Positions 32,601-40,312 of a stretch of 64,000 bases of DNA are shown piece by piece. Position 1 is the stretch's first letter; each line of letters begins with the position of its first letter. The notes beneath the pieces were generated by a model. It searched no databases and was not told the DNA's origin. It saw only the letters and a list, made by a program, of their open reading frames with translations. The stretch comes from Parolsenella massiliensis (GTDB taxonomy: Bacteria > Actinomycetota > Coriobacteriia > Coriobacteriales > Atopobiaceae), in NCBI RefSeq assembly GCF_900143685.1, contig NZ_LT671675.1, forward strand, positions 1,481,985 to 1,545,984, given 5' to 3'. A program made the position numbers and the translations under genes.

Positions 32601-32799
32601 GAGGGAGCAGGCGGGGCTCGTGGGAGACCTGGGCGCGCGCTACGTTCAGGGCTTCTGGTGCTACCGCCCCATGCCCGTGCAGGAGTTCGAGGAGATCCTC
32701 GCAAGCCCCGACCTCGTGGACCTGGGCGGCCTCGTCTCGCCGAGCGAGCGCGGAGTGTATACCCCCCCCCGAGCAACTAAGGACTCGGGCAGGGCATAG
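29686..32799 (+). CDS. Cyclic-di-GMP enzyme with GGDEF, PAS, two degenerate GGDEF and EAL domains
   Basis: A 1037-residue soluble protein for cyclic-di-GMP synthesis and breakdown. Order: an alpha-helical N-terminus (1-130), a first GGDEF domain with an intact RIGGDEF site near residue 208, a PAS-like domain (about 300-430), a second GGDEF-like domain with a ruined site (RSRGTQF), a third with YWGQDDF (588-745) and an EAL domain (750-1010). The EAL domain keeps AEALVRW, ETAYMQ, DDFGTGHSSL, IKLDRQF and VEGVETREQ, so phosphodiesterase activity is likely. GGAGGGGG precedes the ATG. It is convergent, 12 bp apart, with the XrtG operon, which it may regulate. Confidence 0.92.
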   Translation: MDDESAAKLLAYIDALLEDPDHAELDASELPGNLRQLGERLSYLGSCVQEGRVFAEDLARGNLEAISSQYTNHANPLIPSLEDVRKSLAQFLSLGTSFVEADKAAQFEGQGEYIAMLNRMIGEVQRRHTELEHSANTDPLTGVGNRRLYERTMEALWEKGEPFTVAFIDIDHLKRCNDHYGHEEGNRYILQTSLMLKLRRKRDEELFRIGGDEFVYVSETDSEHELAKRLEQCREQLIAQSRQEGRMVYSFSFGCSHVDPKAGDDSHQMVTDADKKMYRYKLTHRVAPSQGEAAEDKPGIDIDERIFEALAMASPGRYFFVCDIDNNESLWSSNAIRDFNLPSPHMSHAGDIWLGRIHPDDRQGYEDEISRLLAGKTHHHAMRYRALDARGQYVICECRGYRLDAEEGKPALFVGTIVNRSIAENIDPATGLGDIHGLVISVGRARHLQRPTGIIGIKVVGLSQINATHGYETGDQVLAAIAERIVSATRGRMTAFRSRGTQFVLIGKDLSEQDTWELYHLVRNVMKAPFNIGGETFSLESGVAWVHYDEVSSQPFSILSDLSRRVRLSLREGVAALPAPTTTSDEHVNSLTGLRSGSALLRLASRHNASAPAGIHCLVSIDLGNMRLFNEWYGHDAGDALLAEVGQLLAKIEDEGSALAGYWGQDDFCLYAPFDRVLIDDIYGRMRQVVARRDDSVGFSPSFGVLPLDYHHEVTIDDYSRAMFANKESKGDFKNRISFFEPLSYEQKSQEHRLLSSFQYAISDGGICFVLQPQCDLTTGKVVGAEALVRWAKKDGERISPAEFIPVLERNGFIVTLDKRIWTLVARWLHDAIERGLVPVPVSINVSRVDILAFDVPDFLGRLLTEFDLAPRLLEVEITETAYMQDQGMMSEVVGRLRAMGMTVLMDDFGTGHSSLSMLGGVNVDVIKLDRQFLPTAGMAQGRVNRDESILASMVGMAHALDLPMIVEGVETREQAGLVGDLGARYVQGFWCYRPMPVQEFEEILASPDLVDLGGLVSPSERGVYTPPRATKDSGRA
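32762..32770. repeat. Run of nine C near the 3' end of the cyclic-di-GMP gene
   Basis: Nine consecutive C encode the Pro-Pro of the C-terminal tail (VYTPPRATK). One extra C would bring an early TAA, ending the protein 8 residues sooner; one fewer C would extend it past the current stop. The change would fall outside the EAL domain, so an effect on activity is doubtful. It may also be a base-calling error spot. Confidence 0.6.
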
Positions 32800-32811
32800 G
32801 GGGCAGCTCGG

Positions 32812-35262
32812 CTAGCTGCGGATACGCTTGTGCCCGCGACGGGCAAGGATGCCAAGAAACGCCACGAGCCCGGCGACGCCGGCCACACTCACGGCAACGC
32901 CGGTGGCAAGCCAAGGGCGTCGCAGCGGAATCGTCGTGGTGCCGGCGCCCACGTGCAGAAGGCCATCCCGCTCCCACGCGCCCTCGGTGGGCGCAAAGTC
33001 GTCCTGCCAGGCAAGTGTGGTGTCCACGTCGTCCTCGTCCGCCGTGACGGTGAGGGCGTCCGTACCCCACTGGGCCGAGACGGGCACGAGCGTGCGCTCG
33101 GGCACGGCGGCTGGATCGAGCGACAGCGAGTTCGCGAGCAGCGCCGCGATGCCGGCGTCTCCCGTCACAGCCTCGAAGTAGGTGAGGTTGAGACCCACGA
33201 ACACGACGTTGCCGCCGCACACCGAGCCGTAGAAGCCAAGGCTTCTGCCCTCCTCGTCCACCGAGCCCCAGACGTCATCGAGGCCGTTCAGGTAGACCGT
33301 CTGCCACTGCTCGTGGCCCGCGGGGAACAGCGAGCAGCTCAGCTGACCCAGACGGGTCGTGAGCTCGGGAAAGCCACCATGAAACGTGATGGGCTGCGCG
33401 CTCACGCCAAGGAAGGACGTCGTGGCCGCGTGCTCGTCTGCGGGCATGCCGTCGGCCATGATGACCACGCGCGTGCCCACGCTCGCCAGGCCGCGCACGA
33501 GCTCCTCGGCGCTCGCCTGGTCTGAGTAGGTGAAGCCGTCGAGGTAGACCACCTTGTAGGCGGAGAGCTCGCTCACCGTGTAGTCATCGAGGGACGCGTC
33601 GGTGGTCTCCTCGACGCTTGGGAACTGCAGCGCAATCTGGCCGGCGCCCGTGCCGATGGCGATGGCGTCGTAGCGCGACGTGACGCCGAATGCGCCGTCA
33701 ACGTCGCGATGGTAGAGGCGGTAGTCGCCGGCATCGTCCACGAGGGAATAGCCAGACTGGCCGGCGGCCGAGTCGATGCGCGTGACCACGTTTGCGCTCT
33801 GGTCCTGGACGAGCGAGGTGCGCACGATCACCGAGTCGCAGCCCAGCTCTAGGCTGCGGTCGAACAGGTAGCCAAAGCGGCCCTCCTCCAACGCACGGTC
33901 GAGCTGCTCGTAGTTCTTGGCCACGGCCGCGCGTGTGCTCGCACCCTCGGCGATGGCCACGGGATCCTCGAAGCCAGACGCGAGAAACGCGCTCTCGGCG
34001 TCCAGGCCACCCTCGTCGACGAGCGCCAGGCGCTGTTCCGTGACGGCGCGGGCCTGGTCGATGAGCGTCTCTGAGGCATGGCGCTCCAGGCGCTCGGAGG
34101 TCGATGCTCCGTTGTGCGCGCCACAGAGCAGCTGCCACGACGGAGCCGCGTCAACGGCCAGTAGCACGAGCGCAAGCGCCAGCAGCGGGGTGCGCAGCGT
34201 TCTCCAGCGCAGCAGGCCCAAGAGGACCAGCGCCAGGGCCACCGAGACGAGCCCCAGCGACCCCGCGCGAGACAGGCACGTGAGCGCGCCCACCGCCGGC
34301 TGGACCGTGGCCGCCGTGAGCGCCACGAGCACGGCCGCGGCCACGAAGGCGGGGCGTGCGGCGCGGCGCGAGCACAGGATGCCGAACACGATGAGCACGG
34401 AGGCGGCCGCTCCCAGGAAGATGCCACCCACAGATCCCAGCCAGCCCTGCGAGGCAAGCGTGGCGCCCAGGCCCTGGACGTCCACCTGGACCATGTTGGC
34501 AAGGCCACCGCCGGCCGCGAAGGGAACGAGCCAGAAGCCGCAGGCCGCGCATCCCAGAAGGCACGCGAGGATGGCTTGCGCGCCGCGGGCCCAGCACCCC
34601 TGCGAGACGCCCCGGCACGCGACGTAGGCAAGCACGCCGATGCCCGTGAGCGAGGCCGCGCCCACGTCCGTGAGCACGAGCAGTGCGCTCGTCACGAACA
34701 GGGCAGCCAGGGAGCACCTGCCGCCTCGCTCGAGGTGCGCGTCGAGTGCGGCCACGAGCCAGGGCAGAAGCGCGAGGCCAAGGCTTCGCGCGAGGTCGCC
34801 CTCGACGAACAGCGCCGTGAGGTTGGCGGGGAGCAAAAACCATAGCGCACCGGCGCAGAGTGCCAGCCAGCGGCGGCCGCGGCGCCAGCCCGCGCAGAGC
34901 CACCCCAGGGCGCCCACCAGGTAGACGAGGCCGCAGAAGACCACGAACCCCGAGGCGGCTCCTCCCACTGCGGCCTCGCACGCGGCGACGGCATAGGCAA
35001 AGACGGGGCCGCAGAAGCGCAGGAGCTGGGCGCCGTTGTACCACAGCGGCTCCACGAGCGGCCACGCGTCGCCGCGCGACAGCCCGCCGAGCAGCGACTC
35101 GCCCGCGAACAGGTGCGAGAAGGTGTCGGCGCCGGAGCATGCCGTGCCGCTCGTGGCCACAAGCCACATGACAAGCGCCGCAGCCGCCGCCTGGGCCAGG
35201 CACGCCAGCGCGAGCGCCCCGTGGCCCCGCCTCGCCGCGAAGCCGGCGTCAGATAGAGCCAT
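32812..35262 (-). CDS. PTPS-related polytopic membrane protein of the XrtG operon
   Basis: An 816-residue protein. About 12 hydrophobic helices fill residues 1-420 (ALACLAQAAAAALVMWLVAT, LLALALVLLAVDAAP), in the style of GT-C glycosyltransferases and of the family called 6-pyruvoyl-tetrahydropterin synthase-related membrane proteins. The stretch ADTFSHLFAGESLLGG, followed by PLWYNGAQLLRFCGPVFAYA, matches that family. Residues 420-780 are extracytoplasmic, and a final helix plus RRGHKRIRS anchors the C-terminus. The ATG at 35262 overlaps the preceding stop by one base (TAATG), so it is translationally coupled. It is the last gene of the operon. Role: probably polymer assembly or export. Confidence 0.75.
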   Translation of the reverse strand: MALSDAGFAARRGHGALALACLAQAAAAALVMWLVATSGTACSGADTFSHLFAGESLLGGLSRGDAWPLVEPLWYNGAQLLRFCGPVFAYAVAACEAAVGGAASGFVVFCGLVYLVGALGWLCAGWRRGRRWLALCAGALWFLLPANLTALFVEGDLARSLGLALLPWLVAALDAHLERGGRCSLAALFVTSALLVLTDVGAASLTGIGVLAYVACRGVSQGCWARGAQAILACLLGCAACGFWLVPFAAGGGLANMVQVDVQGLGATLASQGWLGSVGGIFLGAAASVLIVFGILCSRRAARPAFVAAAVLVALTAATVQPAVGALTCLSRAGSLGLVSVALALVLLGLLRWRTLRTPLLALALVLLAVDAAPSWQLLCGAHNGASTSERLERHASETLIDQARAVTEQRLALVDEGGLDAESAFLASGFEDPVAIAEGASTRAAVAKNYEQLDRALEEGRFGYLFDRSLELGCDSVIVRTSLVQDQSANVVTRIDSAAGQSGYSLVDDAGDYRLYHRDVDGAFGVTSRYDAIAIGTGAGQIALQFPSVEETTDASLDDYTVSELSAYKVVYLDGFTYSDQASAEELVRGLASVGTRVVIMADGMPADEHAATTSFLGVSAQPITFHGGFPELTTRLGQLSCSLFPAGHEQWQTVYLNGLDDVWGSVDEEGRSLGFYGSVCGGNVVFVGLNLTYFEAVTGDAGIAALLANSLSLDPAAVPERTLVPVSAQWGTDALTVTADEDDVDTTLAWQDDFAPTEGAWERDGLLHVGAGTTTIPLRRPWLATGVAVSVAGVAGLVAFLGILARRGHKRIRS

Positions 35263-36422
35263 TACGCGCGCTCCTCGTCGTCCGTCTCGGGACCGTAGGC
35301 CAGAAGGTAGCTGCGCGCCGGGGTCTCGGAGCCCTCGAACTCCACGAGCCGCGCGTCCATCCCGGCCGCCGCGGCGCGGACCTTCTCGCCCAGCACCTCG
35401 GTGAGGCTCTCGAGCGTGGGCACTATGGCGTCGAAGGGCTCGCACTCGTTGACCACACGGTTCTGGTAGGGCTCGAACACGGCCCCGATGGCGCGCTCGT
35501 ATTCCGCGAACGGCTTGGGATCGGTGGTGCCGGCCACGGCCACCTTGGCGCTGAACTGCCAGGTGTGGGGGTGAACCTCGCCGCGCTTGCCGTCAAAGCT
35601 CACGTAGTGGCTCGCGTTGAGATAGGTCTTGAAGCAGTAGGTGCGCCTCACCTCGTGTGCCATGGGGTCGTCTCCCTCGTCGTCGTTGCCAGCCTTGCCG
35701 TTGATGCCCAGAAGCTCGGAGAGCCTCTGGGTGCCCAGGCGCTCGTTCGTCTCGCGCAGGCGTGCCGCGTCACGTTCGGCTGCCTCGGCGCGGTCGAGCA
35801 GGCGGTCGCCGCGCAGCCCCATGACCACGCACGCGCCCACCATGAGCACGAGCGCGGCACCGATGGCCACGCCCAGCCCCACACGGGCGCTCAGGTAGGC
35901 GTTCTGGTCGATGATGACGTGGCGCGCCGTGAGCAGGCACAGCGACACCTTGGCGCCGCCCCGCTCCACGACCGTGCCCGAAGCGATGAAGTCTCGTCCG
36001 TCCACCTGGATGAGCGCGTGGGAGACGCCGTTCTCGGAGAGGTTGGAGACGAAGCTCCTTGCGGCGTCCGCGTCGTAGTAGGTCGAGTCCGAGAAGCCCC
36101 GATAGCGGTTCGTGTCGTCCACGTCCTTCACGAAGACGAGCGAGCCGTCCTCGGCCACCGTCCAGTACTTGGACGACGACGGGCCGATGGCGCCGAGAAG
36201 CGCCTCGACGTCATCGTCGCTGCCGCGCGAGACCTGCTCGGCCACGACGCGCACGTAGTCGTCCTGCTGGTTGGCGAACGTCTCGATGAGGCCGTCCTCG
36301 TAGTGGGAAAGCTGCCAGTAGCAGAAGGCCGCGAGCGCCACCGCCACGATGCAGGCGGCGGCCGTCACGACGCCGGTGCGAAGGCTCTGGAGCCTGCCGG
36401 CGCCGATGCTAGTCTTGGTCAC
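35262..36422 (-). CDS. Membrane protein with C-terminal 6-pyruvoyl-tetrahydropterin synthase-like domain
   Basis: A 386-residue protein: N-terminal helix (about 18-38), an extracytoplasmic sensor-like domain (40-165), a second helix (about 180-205), a short coiled coil and a cytoplasmic PTPS/QueD-like domain (about 255-375). The three zinc-ligand His residues are kept (NASHYV and VHPHTW). The catalytic Cys that normally lies between them is missing (SFDGKRGEVH), so pterin synthesis is unlikely. The ESLTEVLGE helix matches the family. This domain is a named companion of exosortase G. It overlaps the glycosyltransferase gene by 14 bases. Confidence 0.8.
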   Translation of the reverse strand: MTKTSIGAGRLQSLRTGVVTAAACIVAVALAAFCYWQLSHYEDGLIETFANQQDDYVRVVAEQVSRGSDDDVEALLGAIGPSSSKYWTVAEDGSLVFVKDVDDTNRYRGFSDSTYYDADAARSFVSNLSENGVSHALIQVDGRDFIASGTVVERGGAKVSLCLLTARHVIIDQNAYLSARVGLGVAIGAALVLMVGACVVMGLRGDRLLDRAEAAERDAARLRETNERLGTQRLSELLGINGKAGNDDEGDDPMAHEVRRTYCFKTYLNASHYVSFDGKRGEVHPHTWQFSAKVAVAGTTDPKPFAEYERAIGAVFEPYQNRVVNECEPFDAIVPTLESLTEVLGEKVRAAAAGMDARLVEFEGSETPARSYLLAYGPETDDEERA

Positions 36423-37815
36423 GGGTTGGTTCCTCCTCGGGATAGTTCACCAGGTCGCGCAGGCGCGCCACGACGCCCGTCGCGCGCGAGAAGTCCGAGC
36501 GCACGACGCTCGCGAAGGCGCCGCGCTCCTCCGAAAGGGTCCGCGTCTTCCAGGCCCCCGACGTGCCGATGCTGTTGATGACGCCAGCCAGGCGGATGAA
36601 GAAGACCACGAAGTTGAACGCCGGCAGCAGCGGGACCACCCACCACAGGCCGAGCGCGTAGCGGCGCAGGCGCGGCAGCCGGCGCAGAAACGACGCCACG
36701 GCCAGCAGGTAGAGGAAGCCGCAGACGACGTAGAGCACGTAGACCGCCGCCATGGCGCCGAGCACCACCGCGCCCGAGTAGCCCACGGCCAGAAGGCAGA
36801 TGAGCGCCACGTACCAGATCATACGCGGGAAGGCGAAGGTGTGGTCGTACAGCAGCGTGCTCACGTTGACGTCGGTGAGGGCGTGGCGCAGCGAGAGGTG
36901 CTCTCCCCCAAACTGGTGGGCCACCTCAAGGCTGCCGCGCTGCCAGCGCTGGCGCTGCGTGTAGAGCTTGTCGACGCCCTCGATGGGATCCACGAAGAAG
37001 ATGGCGTCCTCGCACACGTGCAGGCGCTGGCGCTGGTTGTAGCGCATCTGGAACGTGATCTGGGTGTCCTCGCAGATGGTGTCTGCGTTGTAGAGCCACG
37101 ACGTGAGGATGGCGCTGCTCCGGAAGGCCGTGAACGCGCCCGAGAGTGTGTAGACGCGGTCCACCTCGCTGGCGTAGTTTCGCCCGGCGAGAAACGCCTG
37201 CGCGTACTCCATGAACTCCAGGCGGCGCAGCAGCCGCGAGGGGCCGGGCTTGTAGGCCTCCACGAGGTCGGGCTCGACCATGATGGCGCCCGTGGCCACG
37301 TTCACGGACGGGTCCGCCTCGAAGCGGCGCACGAGGTTGGCAAGCGCCTCGCGCTCGAGCACGCCGTCGGAGTCCACGTGCACGATGTACTTGCCCTGAC
37401 TGTTGTACAGGGCGAGGTTGAGCGCGTTGGACTTGCCCTGGGCGGCGTCGAGCCACTGCATGGCAAGCTCGGGATGGGCCGCCTGGCAGCGCGAGAAGGC
37501 CGCGAACGAGTCGTCCGAGCTCGCGTTGTTCACGAGGAACACGTTGATCTTGTCGGCGGGATAGGTGCCGTTCGCAATCGAGTCCACGCAGGCCTCGAAC
37601 GTGTCGGCCGAGTTGTAGACCGGCACGATGACCGTGACGTCGGGGAAGATGATGGGGTCGGCCGGGCGGCGTGCCTCTCGCACGCGGCGGCGCACGAGCA
37701 AAGCCACGCTGCCGATGGCGGGCACGATCTCCATGATGAGCGGGATGATGATCCAGGCCGCCCAGAAGATGAAGCTCGAGGCGAGGCGGGCCAGCACGCT
37801 ACTCACCGCGCTCAT
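36409..37815 (-). CDS. Processive family-2 glycosyltransferase, exosortase G-associated
   Basis: A 468-residue membrane glycosyltransferase like cellulose or poly-GlcNAc synthases. Two N-terminal helices, a GT2 catalytic domain (TVIVPVYNSADTFEACVDSI; DSDG; EDTQITFQMRY) and the processive QRQRWQRG motif are followed by four to five C-terminal helices. All key residues for UDP-sugar binding and processive synthesis are present. A specific family of such enzymes accompanies XrtG in Gram-positive genomes. The start overlaps the xrtG end by 17 bases and the stop overlaps the next gene by 14, so the four genes are coupled. The sugar polymer is unknown. Confidence 0.88.
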   Translation of the reverse strand: MSAVSSVLARLASSFIFWAAWIIIPLIMEIVPAIGSVALLVRRRVREARRPADPIIFPDVTVIVPVYNSADTFEACVDSIANGTYPADKINVFLVNNASSDDSFAAFSRCQAAHPELAMQWLDAAQGKSNALNLALYNSQGKYIVHVDSDGVLEREALANLVRRFEADPSVNVATGAIMVEPDLVEAYKPGPSRLLRRLEFMEYAQAFLAGRNYASEVDRVYTLSGAFTAFRSSAILTSWLYNADTICEDTQITFQMRYNQRQRLHVCEDAIFFVDPIEGVDKLYTQRQRWQRGSLEVAHQFGGEHLSLRHALTDVNVSTLLYDHTFAFPRMIWYVALICLLAVGYSGAVVLGAMAAVYVLYVVCGFLYLLAVASFLRRLPRLRRYALGLWWVVPLLPAFNFVVFFIRLAGVINSIGTSGAWKTRTLSEERGAFASVVRSDFSRATGVVARLRDLVNYPEEEPTRDQD

Positions 37816-38395
37816 AGGAGAACCTCCCCACCCTCATGCGCACGACCTGCGGCTTAGTGAAGACGTAGAAGTACAGCCACACCGTGAGCGCATAGAAGAC
37901 GAGGCGCCCCACGAGCGAGTGGGCCACGTAGTAGACGCCCGGGCCCATGAAGTGGATGAGCTCGCAGATGAGGACGATGCGGATGGCGTTGGCGAGCAGG
38001 ATGAACAGCGTGCCCGCGATGCCCACGATCACGCGCTCGCTCCTGTTGTAGACCTGGAAGAACGACAGCAGCGAGACGAAGGCCATGATCTCGATGATGC
38101 CCGAGCACTCGAAGTCGATCTTGAGCGTGATGGGGCCCGACGCCGAGTCAACGAACAGCACGCCGTAGCGGAAGAACGCCTCGAACGTGTGCGTGAGGCT
38201 GCCCACGATGCCCGAGACGCCGGCCACCACCTGTGCGAGCGGCTGGGTGGCCCAGGGGCGCACGAAGATCATGAGCAGCACGAACAGCCCGAGCGACCCC
38301 ACGGCAAAGCGCCAGAACGCCAGGTTGGCGCGCGAGAGCACATGCAGGACGTAGAGCCACACGAGCGCCGCGGCCGCGCCTATCGCATAGACCAT
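37799..38395 (-). CDS. xrtG: Exosortase family protein XrtG
   Basis: A 198-residue polytopic membrane protein with the exosortase active-site signature: Cys97 in DFECSGIIE, Arg139 in LANAIRI and His159 in VAHSLVGR, each at or near a membrane helix. Exosortases cleave and transfer proteins carrying a C-terminal sorting signal; XrtG is the Gram-positive type found with a GT2 enzyme and PTPS-related proteins, exactly the set here. GGGGAGC lies before the ATG. The likely substrate is the gene just upstream, 10 bp away. Confidence 0.88.
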   Translation of the reverse strand: MVYAIGAAAALVWLYVLHVLSRANLAFWRFAVGSLGLFVLLMIFVRPWATQPLAQVVAGVSGIVGSLTHTFEAFFRYGVLFVDSASGPITLKIDFECSGIIEIMAFVSLLSFFQVYNRSERVIVGIAGTLFILLANAIRIVLICELIHFMGPGVYYVAHSLVGRLVFYALTVWLYFYVFTKPQVVRMRVGRFSYERGE

Positions 38396-38405
38396 GGACG
38401 CTCCC

Positions 38406-40153
38406 CTAGCGCCGCGCGCGACGACGGTGGGCGTAGGTGCCGCCCACGGCCGCCAGGCACAGGCCCACGCCCAGGATGGGCATCGTGGAGGTGCCGGCCG
38501 TGGTGACCCACTCCTGGCCGATGCGCCCGTACTGCGCCGAGAACTTCGTGATGCTGCTGGGGTCGATGGACGTGTCCTCCTTGGCCTGGCCCCTGTTGGC
38601 GTGCAGGTGCGCCGCGAGCGTGGGGATGTCGATGACGTACTCCATCTCGTCCTTGTCGACGCCTACGGTCACCATGGCGCGGCCGTAGATGACGTCGTCG
38701 TCCTTGAGGTCGTTGATGTTGGTGGAGGTGCCGTTCGTGGTGGTGGAGGCGAGGTAGAACTCGTAGGTGCCCGGCGCCAGGCCCGACGTCTGCGGGTTCC
38801 AGTTGATGTTGCCGCTGGCGTCCACCGCGATGAAGCGCGGCGTGAGCATGAGGTTCTCGTCGTCGTTGAGCTTGAGGGACACGGCGCTCGTGAACTCGCC
38901 GCCCGCCTCGCCAAGGTGCGCGGGCATGGAGGTCACGACGTGGCCGTAGAGCTTGTCGGTGTCCGCGTACAGGGCGCCACGGGCGTCCACGACCGTCTCG
39001 GACGTGCCGGAACCGGCGTACTGGATTGTCGTGTGGGGGTAGTAGTCCCAGTCGTCGTACTTGCCGTCGTAGGTAATGCCGTTGAACGTGTGGTCGCCGT
39101 CATCTGTGGGGTGGAGGTTGGCGACATTCGTGATGATGGGATCTACCTGGTAGAAGCCAAGGCCGATGGTCTTGGAGTAGAAGCCGAGCGCCGAGGTGGG
39201 GATGGCTACCTCCCACTTGAAGGGCTTCTGGGCCCAGGCGGTGCTGTTGGCGGCGATGGAGGCGCCGTCGATGCCCCTGACCTCGCCCGGGGCGCTCCTC
39301 AGGTCGATGAGCGTCTGGTTGCCCAGATCGGTCGTGATGGCAAACTGGCCGTTGCCACTGGGGCCGGCACCAGTCATGGAGCGCGGGTTGTCGTCATCGG
39401 ACTCGAGGTAGAGGTAGACCCAGTCGCCGTCCCAGACCATGGCCATCTTGTTGACATGGCCCCAGCCAACGGTGGCGTCGGTGTCCACCTTGGCAACGCC
39501 ATTCCAGTCGGAGAAGTCACCGTCGATGGTGATGCCGGTGTAGGCGGCGCCGGTGTTGGAGCCGTCGGTGTCGGTGGTCTCGGGCGTTGCGGGGGGGCGT
39601 CGGTGCCGGAGTTGTCACCGGCGTCGGGGGTCGAGGGCGTCTCGGGAGTGTCGGGCGTCTCGGGCGTTGTCGGGGTCTCGGGCTCGGTGGAGGCGCCGCC
39701 CATCTCGGCGCTCGTCTTGGTGGAGCCGCAGTACGAGGCCGAGAACGACTTGCCGCCAAAGTAGCTGGCGGGCACGGTCACCGTAATCGTGTTGCCATCG
39801 ATGGAGGTCGAGGCACCCGGGATGTCCTGCCAGTAGCCACCCTTGACCTCGGAGCAGTTCCAGGTGAGGATGAGCGCGTTCGCATTGCCCTGCGTGTCGT
39901 CGTCATAGGAGATGGCGATGGTGTTGTTGCCGCTGCCGACCGAGGTGACCTCGCCGGCGGCGTTGATGGTGAAGACGTAGCTCGAACCGTCAAAGGTGGC
40001 GTCCCAGCTCGAGACGGTGGCGTTGGACGAGGCCATGGCGATGGCCTCGCGGGTGATGTAGGGAACCGGCGCCAGGCCCAGCGTGAGCGCCATGGCGACG
40101 ACGGCACCCCTGCGGGCGAACACGTGCAGACGATCTTTGTTCAAACGAGACAT
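38406..40153 (-). CDS. Putative XrtG substrate, secreted two-repeat surface protein, out of frame at a G7 run
   Basis: The N-terminal frame starts with ATG at 40153 (AAAGGCCAGGC upstream): signal peptide (RRGAVVAMALTLGLAPV), a beta-rich domain and a PETPTTPETPDTPETPSTP linker. At 39591-39597 (seven C on the coding strand) the frame is lost. One extra C restores it, giving ATPETTDTDGSN and the rest: about 582 residues in all. The second half has ITIDGDFSDWNG and GITYDGKYDDWDY units and ends in TSTMPILGVGLCLAAVGGTY plus HRRRARR, a Gly, hydrophobic, Arg sorting tail without LPXTG. It is first in the XrtG operon. As assembled it would be truncated: phase-off, or an indel error. Confidence 0.78.
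39591..39597. repeat. G7 homopolymer at the frame break of the XrtG substrate gene
   Basis: Seven G on the plus strand (seven C in the gene). With eight the two halves of the surface protein join in one frame; with seven they do not. The site lies in the Pro/Thr linker between two folded domains, a place where switching gives clean truncation. Confidence 0.85.
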
Positions 40154-40194
40154 GCCTGGCCTTTCACCGCATGTAGTAAGCGTCCAAAGAAATA

Positions 40195-40224
40195 AGTATA
40201 GGCCCCCAGCTCGCTTTTGCATAA
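40195..40224 (-). promoter_or_regulatory. Candidate promoter of the XrtG operon
   Basis: On the minus strand TTATGC, an 18-base spacer and TATACT lie 42-71 bp before the substrate gene ATG. The -10 box matches five of six bases of the consensus. The IS3 element inserted at 40313 is about 90 bp further upstream and might disturb regulator sites. Confidence 0.45.
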
Positions 40225-40282
40225 ATTTCGACAAGCCTGAATACGGGCTTTGAGCAGTGGCATGGTGCGATAACCGCCGAGT

Positions 40283-40297
40283 GCTGCAAATCAGACA
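40283..40297. repeat. Left arm of the palindrome flanking the IS3 element
   Basis: GCTGCAAATCAGACA is the inverted partner (14 of 15) of 41625-41639, TGTCTGAATTGCAGC. Each arm is 15 bases from the IS edge (40298-40312 and 41610-41624), so the element sits in the exact centre of a pre-existing palindrome or has unusual extended ends. Confidence 0.7.
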
Positions 40298-40312
40298 CTT
40301 TGGCCCCCGTTT

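Noticed and set aside
35262-36422. Queuosine or pterin biosynthesis enzyme
   Set aside because: The catalytic Cys is missing, the domain is membrane-tethered and the operon contains no other que or folate gene.
38406-38500. LPXTG sortase signal at the end of the XrtG substrate
   Set aside because: The tail reads TSTMPILG, then hydrophobic residues and Arg; there is no LPXTG-like pentapeptide, and an exosortase is encoded next door.
39374-39488. Two separate genes for the N- and C-terminal halves of the XrtG substrate
   Set aside because: The second half has no signal peptide or ribosome site, and the two frames join perfectly with one extra C in a homopolymer.
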